A stretch of 64,000 nt of DNA from assembly GCA_002110485.1 (NCBI GenBank), contig MOWL01000023.1, positions 930,001 through 994,000 of the forward strand, read 5' to 3'. Position numbers and translations under genes: made by a program. Below, one piece after another: positions 1 through 13,091 of the stretch (positions within the stretch are counted from its first letter, which is position 1; every line of letters starts with the position of its first letter). Below the pieces are notes generated by a model. The model ran no database searches and was not told where the DNA came from. It saw nothing but the letters and a program-made list of their open reading frames with translations. Origin of the DNA: Emergomyces orientalis. Lineage: Eukaryota > Ascomycota > Eurotiomycetes > Onygenales > Ajellomycetaceae.

Positions 1-2709
1 ATCAACTATCATGTGACTTACTTCATCTCTATTACGGCCGGGATAAATCATAGACACGATGCTAAAAGAGAGAGAGAGCCTTTGAAATTTCTCTTGTGTT
101 TTTGTTAGTTTGCACTTTTGAACCAGTGCTTTTGAGAGGAACCCATTTGGACTGCCGTCACGGCAACGAGAATTTTAAAGCAGCATTGGCCCCTTGGGGT
201 CGTCCTTTCCTTGAGCGTTTCTTTTTCTTTTTCTTTTTTTGGAAGGATTCTAGGGGTTTCAAATTTTTGGTGATGACGATAACGATGATGCGATTAGAAC
301 CTAGTGGTGGATTTAGTTGATGGTTGGAACAATACGTCCAGATTTACCTTGTCTATATAAGGGAATGCCGTCAAGGAGATTTTGTGCGCAAGTTTTAGTA
401 GGTGAAAGAAGAGACGGATATCTATACGTTATGGTTATTTTTATATGTACGAGTTAATGATAAATGTATATATATATATATATATATAAAATTTTTTTTT
501 CTTTCTTGCGTCGTCCCATGTATATATTATTTAGTGAAAAGATATGGGTTTCCACCTCTAAAAGACAAGGGGACGAGAAGTTATATGGTTTATTCCGGGA
601 ATGTTTTGCATGTAGGCTTCTATATTATACGTAGAATCCAATCCGATGTCTAGTCCGTCCCGGTTTTGATATCAAAAAAATAGCCCTTGAAACACGGAGT
701 AGCGGAACGTCCCCCCCTTCCCCCAGCACCACCTATTATCATTCAGCACTGTCCATTGCGCACCGTCTATCCTTTTCAATGATTTATTTACTTCAAAATA
801 ATCATATAAATAATTTATCACCGCCTTGCCAACTTCTCAAACTTTTCTTACAGCAATGCCCGCAACCATTCATTTATACCCATATTTACTCACCTCACAC
901 GTTCTCCCAGACAATCAGCTATACTAAATCCTCCAAGCGAAAATAATTAAAGAAGAAATCGACACAAAAACAAAAGGAAATAAAATAACAGAAAATATCA
1001 ACAGAAAATAAACCACACGGTGGCCGCCGCAACCCCCTCACCGCGCGCGGTCCCACCATCAAATATAAGAGATGTGCACTAGCATCATGCTCTATTTCAC
1101 GGACTGCACTCACCTCCACGAAGTAAGGACAAAATATTTGCCAATATCCCAGTCAAAAATCGATATGGAATCAGTCAATTGCCATGTGGGTGCTTGGGGA
1201 TTGTCCGAAGTGTCTTCTGCCGTCGGCACTAGGGTCTGATTGACTGATTAATTAGCCGGACGGTCAGGCCCGCTACGAGGGACGATATGCTAATCATGAG
1301 GGTTTGTAAGGGGGGTGGGTGCTTGGGGGTTGGGTAGGATAAGTCATGGAATGGTCTGATGGCCTGTGGGAGTTTTCATTTTGATGGGGTGTATTGGGTT
1401 GGCTGTTGGGCACCTTATTACGGTGTTATCTGCGTTGGGACTTCGTTTTTTCAGTCGTTTATCGAGGGAACGGTATTGATTTTTTTTGGTTCGAAGGTCC
1501 TGACCGATGGTCTGGTTTGATGGTCCAGTTTCAAGTTAATTCCTACTTGTCTTCCCCTTCAACGTGATTGGACCTGGCACACAAATGGAGGCTCCTTTTC
1601 CTCACGTTCAATTCACATGTTACTCTAGCTCGCCAGCTGATGAAAGCGCAGAGTCAGAGGAGAGAGAAAATGTAGAGAAGAAATAATTCTATCTTTCCCT
1701 GGGCCATTCATTCATTGCTTCAAGACCATCGCGGCTGGAGGTTGCGTATTCCAACCCCATTCTTTCTGGGCCGGCTGGGTCATCATTCAGACTAACTGAT
1801 TGCTGGGAGCGACATGGAACATGGACCTGAACAGCTATGTATGTCAAACATGTTCTCGCCCTCAAAGCGAAGCAACTTTCCAGGGTTGCAAGCCTTTGTT
1901 CATTGGTTTTGGTTGTTGTGGAAACAGAGCAATTTCCCCCCTGTCCCGTCTGTCAGGTTTCTCGATCCCTTCCCTGTCTCTGGCCGCTAGACACGGCAAT
2001 TGCTCAGGCCAGGGTTACTCCAAAAGTCCCAGGGCAATAGGGAGGATTTGCATTTGGCAATGAGTCATAGATGGAGTCTCCACCGGGAGAGAGGTCTGAC
2101 GTTGAGCTGGAGAATTGGATGGGTGGTTGTGTCGTGGATGCAATGATGATGCGGTAGTTGCCATGGCAACAATCGTGCTGATATCGCTGCAAACCCAGCC
2201 AGGAAAAAATTAAGCAACGCAGGCTTTTTCTTCCGCCATAAGTTGTATTATTGACCAGGAACAGGGAACACAGTCAGGCTCATTTCACTACTGTTGTGGC
2301 TTTGAAAAGTTGCATTTCAAATCCCATTGTGGGAAAAGAAACAATAAAGGGAGAGATTGTGAGAGAGAGAGCTGTTTTCTGACGGATCAAAATAAATACA
2401 TTATCAACATATAAAACAGCTGTTGCTGCCAGTTCCCCAATTGTTTTCTTTTGACGACATACATTCGCACATTTTCATCTTTCGGATATTTCTCTTCCTA
2501 CTTGAGCAACGAAACCAAAAGCAAATCCTCAGTTTATCATTCTCGTCCGCTTGTTTACAAACAAATACTTCTTAAAGCCGTACCCACTACTCTCTTGGAA
2601 CTTTCTCGCTCGGGCCGCCTAAACCAACAGGCTTGATATACCAGGATACGCAGTCCTGTGCTGTATAGCTCTATTGCGATCGAATTACCTCACATCCAAA
2701 TCAACAATA
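1..2709. other. Intergenic, no gene recognised
   Basis: AT-rich DNA with short homopolymers and a TA dinucleotide run near 468-488. Only short open frames without family resemblance occur. The last part (roughly 2400-2709) should hold the promoter and 5' leader of the Spo12-like gene. Confidence 0.6.
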
Positions 2710-3304
2710 ATGGAATTCAATCCTACAAGTCCATCGAAGGCCACTCCCCTCTCCGATCGTTCCACAAACACTCACCTCGTGAACACGGCTTCTACCGGAG
2801 TTGCGCCGCCAATGACAACCGGAGACTGTGGCACCGATCTCAAAGCTGCAACGGTGACGTCGATGGAATATCACAGACAGGTGTTGAAAGAGAAACTGGA
2901 GAATGGGAAGAGGTGTGTCATGCCCTGGTGTGATTTCTGTGGATATCTGGGCTGACATATGTTTTTTTCCTGTACGAATAGTGAGAAGGGACACTATATC
3001 TCTCCATCAGATGGAATCATGAGCCCTTGTACCAAGAAGCTGAGTGATTTGAAAGGGAAACGGTTTAGGAAGTATGCTTTTATACCTTCTTCTTGTGTTG
3101 TTTTATCATTCTCTCTCTAGGCTCCTGGCCACAGCTTTGAAACGGTTCAATTTGAATAACCAGACTAACATCTTCACTTTATTTCTGGATAGTGCCGGCA
3201 AGCCACAAACCCTCTTCGCAAAGGCCATCGGCAAGAAGTCTATTGAAAAGATAAACGCCGAAGCCAAAGCAGAGTCAGCGGCGCAGTCAGATGAGAATGT
3301 ATGA
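2710..3304 (+). CDS. Spo12-like mitotic-exit protein
   Basis: Three-exon model: 2710-2912, 2982-3071, 3193-3304, giving 134 aa. The diagnostic stretch is encoded by exon 2, with S-P-S-D-G-I-M-S-P-C-T-K-K-L-S-D-L-K-G-K, followed after the second intron by A-G-K-P-Q-T-L-F-A-K. The SPC(T)xKLS core followed by a K/R run and P-Q-x-L-F is what I recall for the Spo12 family. In yeast this family works in the FEAR pathway that releases Cdc14 at anaphase; that role is carried over by family, not seen here. The N terminus is Ser/Thr/Pro rich, as expected for a phosphorylated disordered regulator. An in-frame ATG 36 nt upstream (2674) is a possible alternative start. An alternative acceptor at 3121 would add residues between the two core motifs; I prefer 3193 because it joins them as in the family. 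Confidence 0.75.
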
Positions 3305-5445
3305 TTTCGGTGAGAAGAATGACCACCTCGCTGTCTATCATGCTAGTAAACGTCGAACCCTTGCTCTCTTTTCTTGCTTATTTCCCCTATCTTTTTTAAC
3401 TGCGAATACTACGCGCGCCTAATCATCTTTACTTTTGTGAACTCTGCACACTCTTTTCCTCTTTCCTCTTTCCTCTCTCCACACTATACATGTACATTTC
3501 GATTCTCTCTTTTTTTCCCCTTCATTTTGTTTCCTTTTCTAATATTTCTTTCATGATCCTTCATGCCATGTCCTGGGCTCGACATGGCTCGACTCAGCTA
3601 ACCTGTATTATTTTTTTCTATGTTCAAGACCTGCGGTTTGCGTTTTTGGTGTTTTCAACCTTTTGTTTTTGGAGAAGGAGGGGGGATGAATCATGGCTTT
3701 TTCAAAAAGCCGTAGGGATACTACTGTACTAAACAGGACATGATTCTGATAAATGGATTGGGCTTGCTTTTACACTTTTTTTTAGATTTGTTTATTTTAG
3801 TTCTTAACTGGGCTGGGATCATGGGACAAGTAATCTCCCTTTTTTATGCTCAGGCTTCCATTTTCAGATTTCTTGAAGCCTTGGCGATCGGACAGCTTCG
3901 ATGGACAGTCAATGTCTAAGGAGAAAACATATGGATATAAAACTGATTGACGCCTTGTAAGTAATATTTCTCTCTGCATAGAGACAAACTGACGAAGTTT
4001 CCGCAGAGTAATTAGCGATGTTATACGAACTCTCGTAAGAACAAACTCGCCATTTAACCTGACTTAGCTTTTTCTTATTATGCGCCAAACCCTCGACTTC
4101 CTCTTACCATCCCCTACGCCAGCCCTCCACAGAAGTCTAGCCCCCGAAATGTAAATGGAACATCAAGTCTACGCGGCTCAATGATTTGTGCAATACTTTA
4201 CGATTCCGTCACCATTGCTATCATCAGCGGATGCGAGCTCTAACAGTTATATCTGCTACACTGCACCCGGAACTTGCTACCCATGAATATCACTATTAAT
4301 TGATCATATGGCTAGATCCGATTGATCTGGTACATCAGGTCAGGTTTACTCATCGTAGTTTAACAGAAAGGCAGGCCGCGTGGGTTGTTGGCTTTTCATG
4401 AAACCACCTGGTCATGTCTCTCGATTGATAGGCCTCTACGGGCTTCCCATGGCATCAAAGCAGTAACTTTCTCGACCCGTATTTTCTTGGCTGGAATGGC
4501 GTACAGATATGTCAAATGAAGTTGCTTTTTTTGCACCGTTCCATTTTTATTCAATAGGACTCTGCCTAGGTAGTAGTAGCACGCCAATTAATCCTCCAGT
4601 TCAGTCTACATGTTGATATTGCTTCCTACCCAGTTATGCTCCATTTTCTTCCTGTATGCCTCTTCTGAGTACTTATCCAATTACACATGACTGCATCCTC
4701 TAACGCGGGTCTGATCGATGGGGGTGCTGAATGTCGAAACAATCCATTCATGTGTCAGTGTTCGTTCTAACAGTTCCCCTCCTTATCATATATAAACTGC
4801 GTATTTCAGTGGTGAGGAATGTTCAGATCTCCTTCTCTAGATTATATTTGTCGTGGAAGAAGATGGTTTCTACATTTTGCCGGTACGGATTTAATGCCGA
4901 GTGATAAAACTAAATGCCGAGCGGTTGAACTATCAAAATTGAGAGATGGAGCTTCAGAGACTATGAAATAAAACAAGCGGTTAGCATAGTAGTAATTAGC
5001 ATAGCAATATATAACTAATTATTCTCTCTCTGTCTCTGCCAAACATAACAATATACCGAGGGCTGGTTATCCCAATTAGAGTACAAGTCTACACGTTTCT
5101 CGTTGCTCTCGTAGTTGAGCAGCAGCAGTCCAAGGCTATTGGTGCTGCGAGCTCGAACAGCCGAGGCTCTACGCCGTCCTGGCCCGGATAACTCCTCAAC
5201 CACAACCACCCAGAACATGCGGATGACATACGATTTCTACCGCCGAGTCTGCTATCAGGGCCCATTCTGCGTCTAGTTTATAAATACTCTGGCCTTCCCC
5301 AGATTTCCGCTTTAGTCTTTTCTCTGTTCCTTTCTTTCTAGCAAACCCACTCGTAACCTCCATCCCTACAAGCATCCCCTTGTAGTAGCTAATACACGAA
5401 AGCTTTTCCCCGCTGCATACGTACGTTCTCATTTACAGTGCAACC
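3305..5445. other. Intergenic, no gene recognised
   Basis: Pyrimidine-rich 3' flank of the Spo12-like gene followed by AT-rich DNA. No open frame on either strand shows a recognisable family. The last few hundred bases are the presumed promoter of the acyl-CoA dehydrogenase. Confidence 0.6.
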
Positions 5446-7110
5446 ATGTCGGCTAGCTCAAAAATCCCCCTCATTGCGCAGCCGTTCGTCAGTGAACGGG
5501 CAAAGAAGACTCTGGATCTAGTATGTTACATATTTCCAAAAAATTCTTCGAATTCCCGGCATTGCCGCGACAAAATGCCAGTGTTGAGGATATAGAAATA
5601 TTCTCACGGCAGTGAACTTTTAACCGGCCGAGCTCCCTACTGACAATGGCTGTTTTCTTCAGGTCCAAGAATTCGTAGAGAAAGACTGCATCCCCGCAGA
5701 TCCCGTTTTCCAAGCCCAGCTGGGCCAGGGAGAGCAGCGATGGACCACCACCCCGGCCATCCTCGAGGAGCTCAAGATCAAGGCTAGAAAGCTCGGACTG
5801 TGGAATATGTTCTTGCCCCGAAACCATTTCAAGGAGGGTGCCGGCTTCAGTAACTTGGAGTACGGATTGATGGCGGAATATTTGGGCAGAAGCCGGATCG
5901 CCAGCGAGGTATGTAATTGTTAATTGTTAATTGTTAATTCTTTTACTTCTCCGTGGCCATTCGCATTTAACCGACCGGTTTGTTGATTTATCTAATTGGT
6001 TGGATGTATGTATAGGCTACCAACAATGCGGCACCAGATACTGGAAACATGGAGGTGTTTGCCAAATATGGAAACGAGGCACAGAAGAAGGAATGGCTCG
6101 TGCCGCTGTTGGAGGGCAAGATCCGCTCTGCTTTCCTCATGACAGAACCAGATATTGCGTCCAGCGACGCTACGAATATCAAGCTCGATATCCGACGGGA
6201 GGGTAATGAATATGTCATCAATGGCCAGGTACGCTCGGCGCACTAATCTACTTCCCAACTTGTTCAATTATTTTTACATGAAAAGCTAACACATGCCCCT
6301 TCTATATAGAAATGGTGGTCCTCCGGAATCGGTGACCCACGATGCAAAATCTTAATCGTCATGGGCAGGACTGACCCCAACAACCCGGACCCCTACAAGC
6401 AACAGTCCGTTGTCCTCGTGCCCATGGGTCTCCCAGGTATTACCGTCCACCGCATGCTGAGCGTCTACGGCTACGACGACGCCCCTCACGGCCACGGCCA
6501 CGTCTCCTTCAACAACGTCCGCGTGCCCGTCTCCAACATGGTCCTCGGCGAAGGCCGCGGCTTCGAGATCATCCAGGGCCGCCTCGGCCCTGGCCGCATC
6601 CACCACGCCATGCGAGCCCTCGGTGCTGCCGAGAAAGCTCTCGAATACCTCATCGCCCGCGCCAACGACGAGTCGCGCAAGCCCTTCGGCGCCGTCCTGT
6701 CCTCGCACGGCGTCATTCTCGAATGGATCGCCAAGTCCCGCATTGAAATTGACGCTGCACGTCTCATCGTACTGAATGCCGCGATTAAGATTGATAATGG
6801 CAATGCCAAGAGCGCACTGAGAGAGATTGCAGAGGCCAAGGTGCTTGTGCCGCAGACGGCGCTGGCTGTCATTGACCGTGCGGTGCAGGCTCATGGCGGT
6901 ATGGGTGTCTGCCAGGATACGCCGTTAGCGGCCATGTGGGCAAGCATCCGTACCTTGAGGCTGGCGGATGGCCCTGATGAAGTGCACTTGCAGCAGATGG
7001 GGAAGAGAGAGAATAAGCAGCGGAAGGCTGAGGTGGCGGACAAGATCAATTGGCAGAAGGCGGAGTCGCAACGGTTATTGAATGCTAAAGGGTTTAAGAG
7101 CCAGCTGTAG
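5446..7110 (+). CDS. Acyl-CoA dehydrogenase (ACAD10/11-like)
   Basis: Four exons: 5446-5520, 5663-5908, 6016-6228, 6310-7110; 444 aa. The protein would catalyse FAD-dependent alpha,beta-dehydrogenation of an acyl-CoA in fatty-acid or branched-chain oxidation, in peroxisome or mitochondrion. Exon 3 carries the FAD/substrate signature M-T-E-P-D-I-A-S-S-D-A-T-N and exon 4 begins K-W-W-S-S-G-I-G, the conserved central beta domain. The C-terminal helical domain contains G-R-I-H-H-A-M-R and the final signature A-H-G-G-M-G-V near residue 375, followed by L-R-L-A-D-G-P-D-E-V-H, which I associate with the ACAD10/11 subgroup rather than short/medium-chain enzymes. No N-terminal targeting sequence is obvious. 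The C terminus S-Q-L differs from the canonical peroxisomal S-K-L; whether it works as a PTS1 is unknown. The second intron carries a threefold 7-bp repeat (TTAATTG type) near 5915-5938. Confidence 0.93.
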
Positions 7111-7974
7111 GCTTGTAAATCTTGAGGCTTCCTTTTTTCTTTTAAATTTTTGAAACTGTTATTAGTATTCTTTTGGGCTAGATAGTATTAAAATTATTAT
7201 TTGAGGATTGAATTTATGTGTTCATTATTTATGATTCCAAATATATATAACTCTTTGGCACTTGTTAAGATGCACCTCTTTACTCTGTATTATTATGTGG
7301 TTTGAACATTCGAACTCGCTCGTCCGCTTCTCTGTGTCTGCTGAGTACATTCCCAAGGCGGTGGCATTCGGCACTAACTAACCCCAGTCATCCCCCCGGC
7401 AGCAAAGTTGCCTTCTCTCGTCACTTTTACGCAGCAGCCTCCACCCCGTTGACACCCAAGGGCTCGCCTATAAGGACCTAGCTCATTTAAACGCATATAT
7501 TGCAACTAACCCTCGGCGGCATTCTCCCATTTCGTGCGGAGAGAATAGCCTCATCTCTTCTCCCCCACCTATTTACACTCCTTTTTTCCCCATCCCCTCC
7601 CACCCGCCCAGCTCCCGCTCCCCAATGGATTCGAGTCCTCTGGTGTTCTGGCAACCCAACGACGACTCGCGACTGGTCACCATCATCTGACCCAACCCAT
7701 CGCAGTGCAGTGCAGTGCAGCGCAGTACAGCGCAAGAGAGAAGAGCAGACAGCCGGGAATTACGGCAACGGGGAAACGAGAAAACGAGGGGATTCCTCGT
7801 GCATTCCCTGATTTCTTGTTTCTTGATGGGATAGGGCCATATATTTCTGACTCACTTGTCTGTTCCGTTTTGCTGGCGGTGTCGCAGTTTCGCTCGATTG
7901 CTTCCCGGCTTTCTGCGGCTTTTCTTCCTCTGGTAATTCTATCTAGAGGGAGGGGGGCTGAGAGAGTTAAGGCA
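7111..7974. promoter_or_regulatory. Promoter and leader of the Est1-like gene
   Basis: Terminator side of the acyl-CoA dehydrogenase, then a CT-rich stretch (7540-7620) and a GCAGT-type pentamer repeat at about 7702-7733, probably in the 5' leader of the next gene. No coding gene seen. Confidence 0.45.
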
Positions 7975-10900
7975 ATGGCAGCGGAAGGACAGTATGGTAA
8001 TAATGCTGTTGCGATGTGAGTTGATTTTTTTTATATATTTTTTTATATTTTTTTTGCAGAACGGAATGGAAATATAGATAATTCCCCGCACAGATGGGCG
8101 GACGGATAAGTGGAGGGCTTTTTTTTGGCCCAGTCGCGCTTTTTTCTTTTTGTTCTGGTTTTTTATGGACGACGGTAAAATGGAACAAAGATTTCATAGT
8201 CGAGTGCTTACTTTATTCGCGAATACTTTTAGCTCCGAACTCGATGGTGAAAAGGACCTGTTGAGGGCTCTGGCTGAAAAGGAACCAACGTTCGCCGAAG
8301 TCAACGATTATCTTGCTAAGTATGTCCGCTATTACTTACCTATTTCCGCTTGGACTCTGTCGTAAATCCACTTGGGGAACCGGCCGCACAGACATCATGT
8401 ACTCACACCAGGTTCCGATGTTGACAGGTTCCGCATCGCATGCCAAAACGCCATCTTCCAATGTTTCGAGACCGGAACGGAAACGGCATCTTTGCGTGTC
8501 GAGGGCCGGTTATGGGATATACATGTGAAAATCAACACGCGGTTTCGCAAACTTTTATCTCGTGTAGGTTTGACATCCCTTCCAAACGTTTTACAGCGTC
8601 AAAAAGTTTTCCTTCCTCTCTGATATGCTCCTTTCCGTGGCCTAGTTCCGTGATGATAACACCCAGAAAAAGAGACCTGTCGAAAAAAGAAAGCTGCAAA
8701 ACCACTATTTGAACTTTATCAAATCGAGCCAGCGGTTTTACCGTGGCTACATCCAACGTCTCGTTTCGCGATTCGACCGCATACCGGAGCTGGAGAAATT
8801 GGCTAAGGAGCTTAAGTTTGAGAGTAAGATATACCATGGGAAGGGAAGCTGAATACTTTGCCAAAATTGCCTTTCCACTGATTTCGTACAAAAAGCTCTC
8901 TCCGCAGAAGATAAACCTGAAATTCCAGAAGATCTACGCAAGAGCGTTCTGCTGACCTGCCATGCAACCCTTATCCGGCTTGGCGATCTTTCCCGCTATC
9001 GCGAAATGGAATTGGTTCCGCCGACGAAGAATCGAAACTGGGATCGGGCTATTAGGTATTATAAATTGGCTGATACGCTTAACCCAGATTCTGGAATGTC
9101 TCACAACCAGCTAGCTGTTATTGGGCTTGCGGATGGAAACCATCTCCAAGCAACCTATCATCTATACCGCGCCTTATCCGCCCGAGAACCATATCCGACG
9201 TCGAATGGGAATCTGGAAATTGAGTTTAGGAAGGTTCTTGCGGCTTGGGTCAAGGGGGAGCTTATCACCAACTCAAAAGATGAGAAGGCCTCGCTGATTT
9301 CATTGTTTATTTATCTCCACGCCCAGTGCTACAAAGGGATAGATTTTCCGGAACATGATGAACTTGAAAATGAGATCCTCAGTCAAATGGCTGTTGACCT
9401 GAAGGAACTTTCTCTACCTCCGCATCTACTTCAGAAGTTTTGTTTGATAAACATCGCTGCTGAAGATTATGCAAATGCCAGGCGGGCGAATGGGGCAGAT
9501 GCGGACGGCGTAGAACCCGCACACGATGCGCGGTTGTTTTTCCAGAGACTTAATGTGAAGACTTTCTTCACTCTCTTGCAAATCCTGCTCTCTGAGCTTG
9601 AATGCTCAGCTGCGGCAAATGAATCTGAGAAAATATCTCCCGTCGCACAAGGTGTTTTGCCCGCCTTGCGGCACTACAGTTCCTGGCTGCTCTCGAATAG
9701 CGGCTCCTTGGTCTGTGAGGATCAGGATACTCTGTTATATGTACAGATCAAAGAATTTTGGAAAATGTATGCGAGCACTTTGAGCCTGCTTACATCGAGT
9801 TTTGACGTGCCTAGCCTTTCCGATATCGGCTATCTTCTTCATGAAGATGAAGATACACTTGGCTTTAACCCATTGGTTAATGATATAACCTGGCGAAGAT
9901 ACGTTGATGAGCGTGGGCAGAAAAAACCTAGAGCCGATGATCTCGAGGAGAAACTGCCCGTTCATATTGAAATGCTGTTTCGTGTCCGTGAGTTTGTGAT
10001 TGACGGACTTGATTTAGTTGTTCAGGAGGTACATTTTTTTTATTTTCTTTAAATTTCTTTTTTTCCGTTCTTCTTCCTTACCGTTCTATCAGCGAAGATA
10101 TGAGCTAACGTAATTGTCTACAGAAAATTCCCATAATTCTTGCAGAAAACAACGAGACAAAACTATTCGTCTACAAAGAAGAAGGGCTCCCTCAATTCTC
10201 AAGCCCAAGCGGACATCAACACCAGCACACCCTTTCGTCAACCAGCATAGAGCGCGAAGACATCCAGCCCCCGGAATCCAACCCAGGACCAATGGATTAC
10301 GCCAACTCCCAATCAGCCTCAGCATCCATCTCCCTCGCCATGAACCAGATGGTTGACAACCTTGTCGAATCAGAGACTACAGAAAGCTGTCCGCCAATCG
10401 AAAGAACCCTCTCGTCGTCTACAGCATGGCACAACGCAAGCCTAAATAACACCAATACCAATAATGGAGCTTCACAACAAGACAACGGCGGCGACCGGGC
10501 TGGTAACGATAATTGCACAGGAACTGGAACGGGAACCTTTAATTCATACAGTCCAGTCATCGAGCCTCGAGCCCCACAATCATACTCTCCCCGACCCACT
10601 CTCCCAAGTATCCTAAACACCCCGTTCGCGCCGCAGCCAGGTGAGGCGATATCCCCTGGTACCCGCCCCTCTACCGCCATCAGGCAAGGCGACCAGTATT
10701 ATCCGGCCCTCCGCGCAAATAATAACGGAGCGTTCTCCACACCACAAAATTTTCCACAACAGCAGCAGTACATGATGGGTTTTCAAAATAACCTTCAACT
10801 CCCATCCACGCCCCATGACTATCCATATGCACCAAGCAGCTTATCGCCAACACAGACGCAAACGCCAGGTATTCCTTATAGTAACGGTGGGGATGGGTAT

Positions 10901-11131
10901 GCCACCCGCCAACAGCCACCCATCCAACCACCACCAGGTCTTCCGTTCAATGGCTTTTTGAACAGTGCTGCTTATCAATATACTGATCGCGGGCTCAATC
11001 AGCCATCCAGCCCGTATTATCAGTACTCATCATCCTACCATACAGTTTCGAGTGTGAATTCTAAAGCACCACATTTGGGTGCGGGCGCTATCGGCCACAC
11101 ACCGCCGAGCGGACAGGGGAGTGGCGGGTGA
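7975..11131 (+). CDS. Est1/SMG7-like telomerase- or NMD-associated protein
   Basis: Six-exon model: 7975-8015, 8233-8319, 8428-8563, 8646-8823, 8908-10028, 10124-11131; 856 aa. Exons 3-5 give an Est1-type helical core. The most diagnostic stretch is N-P-D-S-G-M-S-H-N-Q-L-A-V near residue 206, followed by A-T-Y-H-L-Y-R-A-L-S and P-Y-P-T-S-N-G-N-L, the TPR/14-3-3-like motif shared by Est1, Ebs1 and SMG5/6/7. Upstream Q-R-F-Y-R-G-Y-I-Q-R-L matches the family's N-terminal domain. Filamentous fungi usually annotate this as a telomerase-binding or nonsense-mediated-decay factor; I cannot separate these roles by sequence. Residues 525-856 are low-complexity, rich in Ser, Asn, Pro and Gln. The start is the weakest part: the first exon is only 41 nt, and acceptors at 8233 or 8200 both keep phase (856 or 867 aa). 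Confidence 0.85.
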
Positions 11132-13091
11132 TTGTATTTTTGGGGAATGCCTTTTTTTATGGCACATTTCGATGGGGTACATGTCTCGTTTATATATGGG
11201 GATGAGGAAAGGGAAAAAACAAAGGCACAGTTTTTGCTTTTCCCCCTTCCGTGGAGACACGATGGTGATGACAACCTTGCTTGTTCCGCGGAACTGGAAA
11301 GGAAAATTGGAGAGCGGTGAGGGCTATGCTATGCTATGCCATGGAAGATTTATTCGGGGTATTGTAGGGAAGGGGAAAACTATGATTCTTCCCAGGAGAG
11401 ATCTTATTTTACCCTCCGTTGCGACTTGCTCGATCCTGGCTATTGTCTTCCTACCCCTAACATGATGATCCTACCCTTGCCAGGACAAGACCACATCAGA
11501 TCTCCGACCTACCACGCGATCTGCCTTCCAAAAACAGCGCACTGGCCAGCTTTAATTCCATCTTCTCTAGCTACGAGCTACCTGCTTCCTTCAACTACCA
11601 AGAGACTACCATCGCCATCACCGTCACCAGCAGCTCCGGCAGCACCCATATCATTTTCACTCAGCATTTTATCCCCATGAGGAATTCGATAGCGGGAACC
11701 AAAATGGGGATTTTTCTTTCTGCGCCGTCCCCACTTTCTTACAGAAATTTAGCTGAGACCCAGTTAAACTAGAACCAGCCAGCAGCTATTTTACTTTACC
11801 CTACACAAGGCCTCCTGGCCTCCCCCGATCTTGTTTACAGTCAGATCAGAAGCAAACCTCGGTCACCACGCGGGGATCATGGCAATTTCACACAAACACT
11901 TGATTGCATATATGTCTATGACAGCCATGGAGTCTTTGCCATAATTTCGGTGTTTGCTGAAAGGCATTTATGGTTGGCTGGCTCGCTGGCTCCTAATTGG
12001 ATTTTATTTTGTACCTATTGACTCATATGCACGCCATGCTATGCTATGCTATGTTCTACTAAGCTACGCTCTGTGATTATTTTTCTTCAAGTCTTGATAA
12101 AAGGAACTCTTGCACATACATGCATACACATATATGCAATACCTGACCTAGATATTTTTATTATTCTCATTCTATTTTATTCTTTCTCGTAACATTGTGT
12201 ATAAATGTATCTACCAGGCTGATCGATTGTACGCTATCCACATTGCACAAATTGTTATTCCTCTTTTAATGAATGCAGATATATATATACAATCTCTCTC
12301 TCTCTCTCTCAAGTATCTTGTCATTTTCCCAACATCATACTCTCCTCCTACGACCCACCCCCTTCCCTCAAGTGGATGGTATAGATACCGCCTACTCTCT
12401 CCACGCCGAGGTTGGGGTTGAAGTCTACAGTATCATCTGCCCTTCTATATCCATCCGTATGCATTGACCACCATAGTGCCCTAAAAAGGCATTTAGTTAT
12501 CTAGAAATAATAATCAAAAAAACCCAGTCAATTCCATCTAAAATATGTAACTCGTTGTTGAAAACGACCCTTCTATTTAAATCCTTTTCTCTATCTGCCA
12601 TTTAATTCCTTCTTCTTTTCCATTTGTTGCAACCATACGCGTTTCGCCATAATCAAATATCTCATGTCCAGACCGGAGCAAAAGCAAAGAAAAGAAAACA
12701 GAACTATAAATGGAAACAAAAACCCCGAAATACGACTCGTTGAATGTATAAGTATATGACTGTGACCTGAATCGACTCAAATAAGGGACGTGCAAATCGA
12801 ATACCAGCGGGTTGAATGTGCTGATATATGTTAATCCTTCTTAAAAGTTCCACTGAATACAGAGAAAGAAAGGGGGGGGAGGGCGGAAAGGGAAAATGCC
12901 CAGGCGCAGGGTGAAGGGTATAGATCTAACTATTTGTTGAGTGTGAGTGTTGTTTTTATATTCTTTACGGGTATCTGGGGTTGAGCCTGTGGATGTTTAT
13001 TGGGTTGGAGATAATACGCGGGTGGGGGAGAAGGGGTCAGCTCCGGTCAAACGGGGAGATGATTTTTTTCGTCTCGCTGAATCAGCATTAT
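11132..13091. other. Intergenic between convergent genes
   Basis: 3' flanks of the Est1-like gene (+) and adenosine kinase (-). Contains two separate short ATGCT/GCTAT repeats (about 11320-11340 and 12033-12052), a TA/CT microsatellite near 12280-12310 and a G-rich stretch near 12870. No gene recognised. Confidence 0.6.

Noticed and set aside
6352..6894. 180-residue minus-strand frame opposite the acyl-CoA dehydrogenase
   Set aside because: Shadow of the GC-rich last exon; the sense product has clear family signatures.
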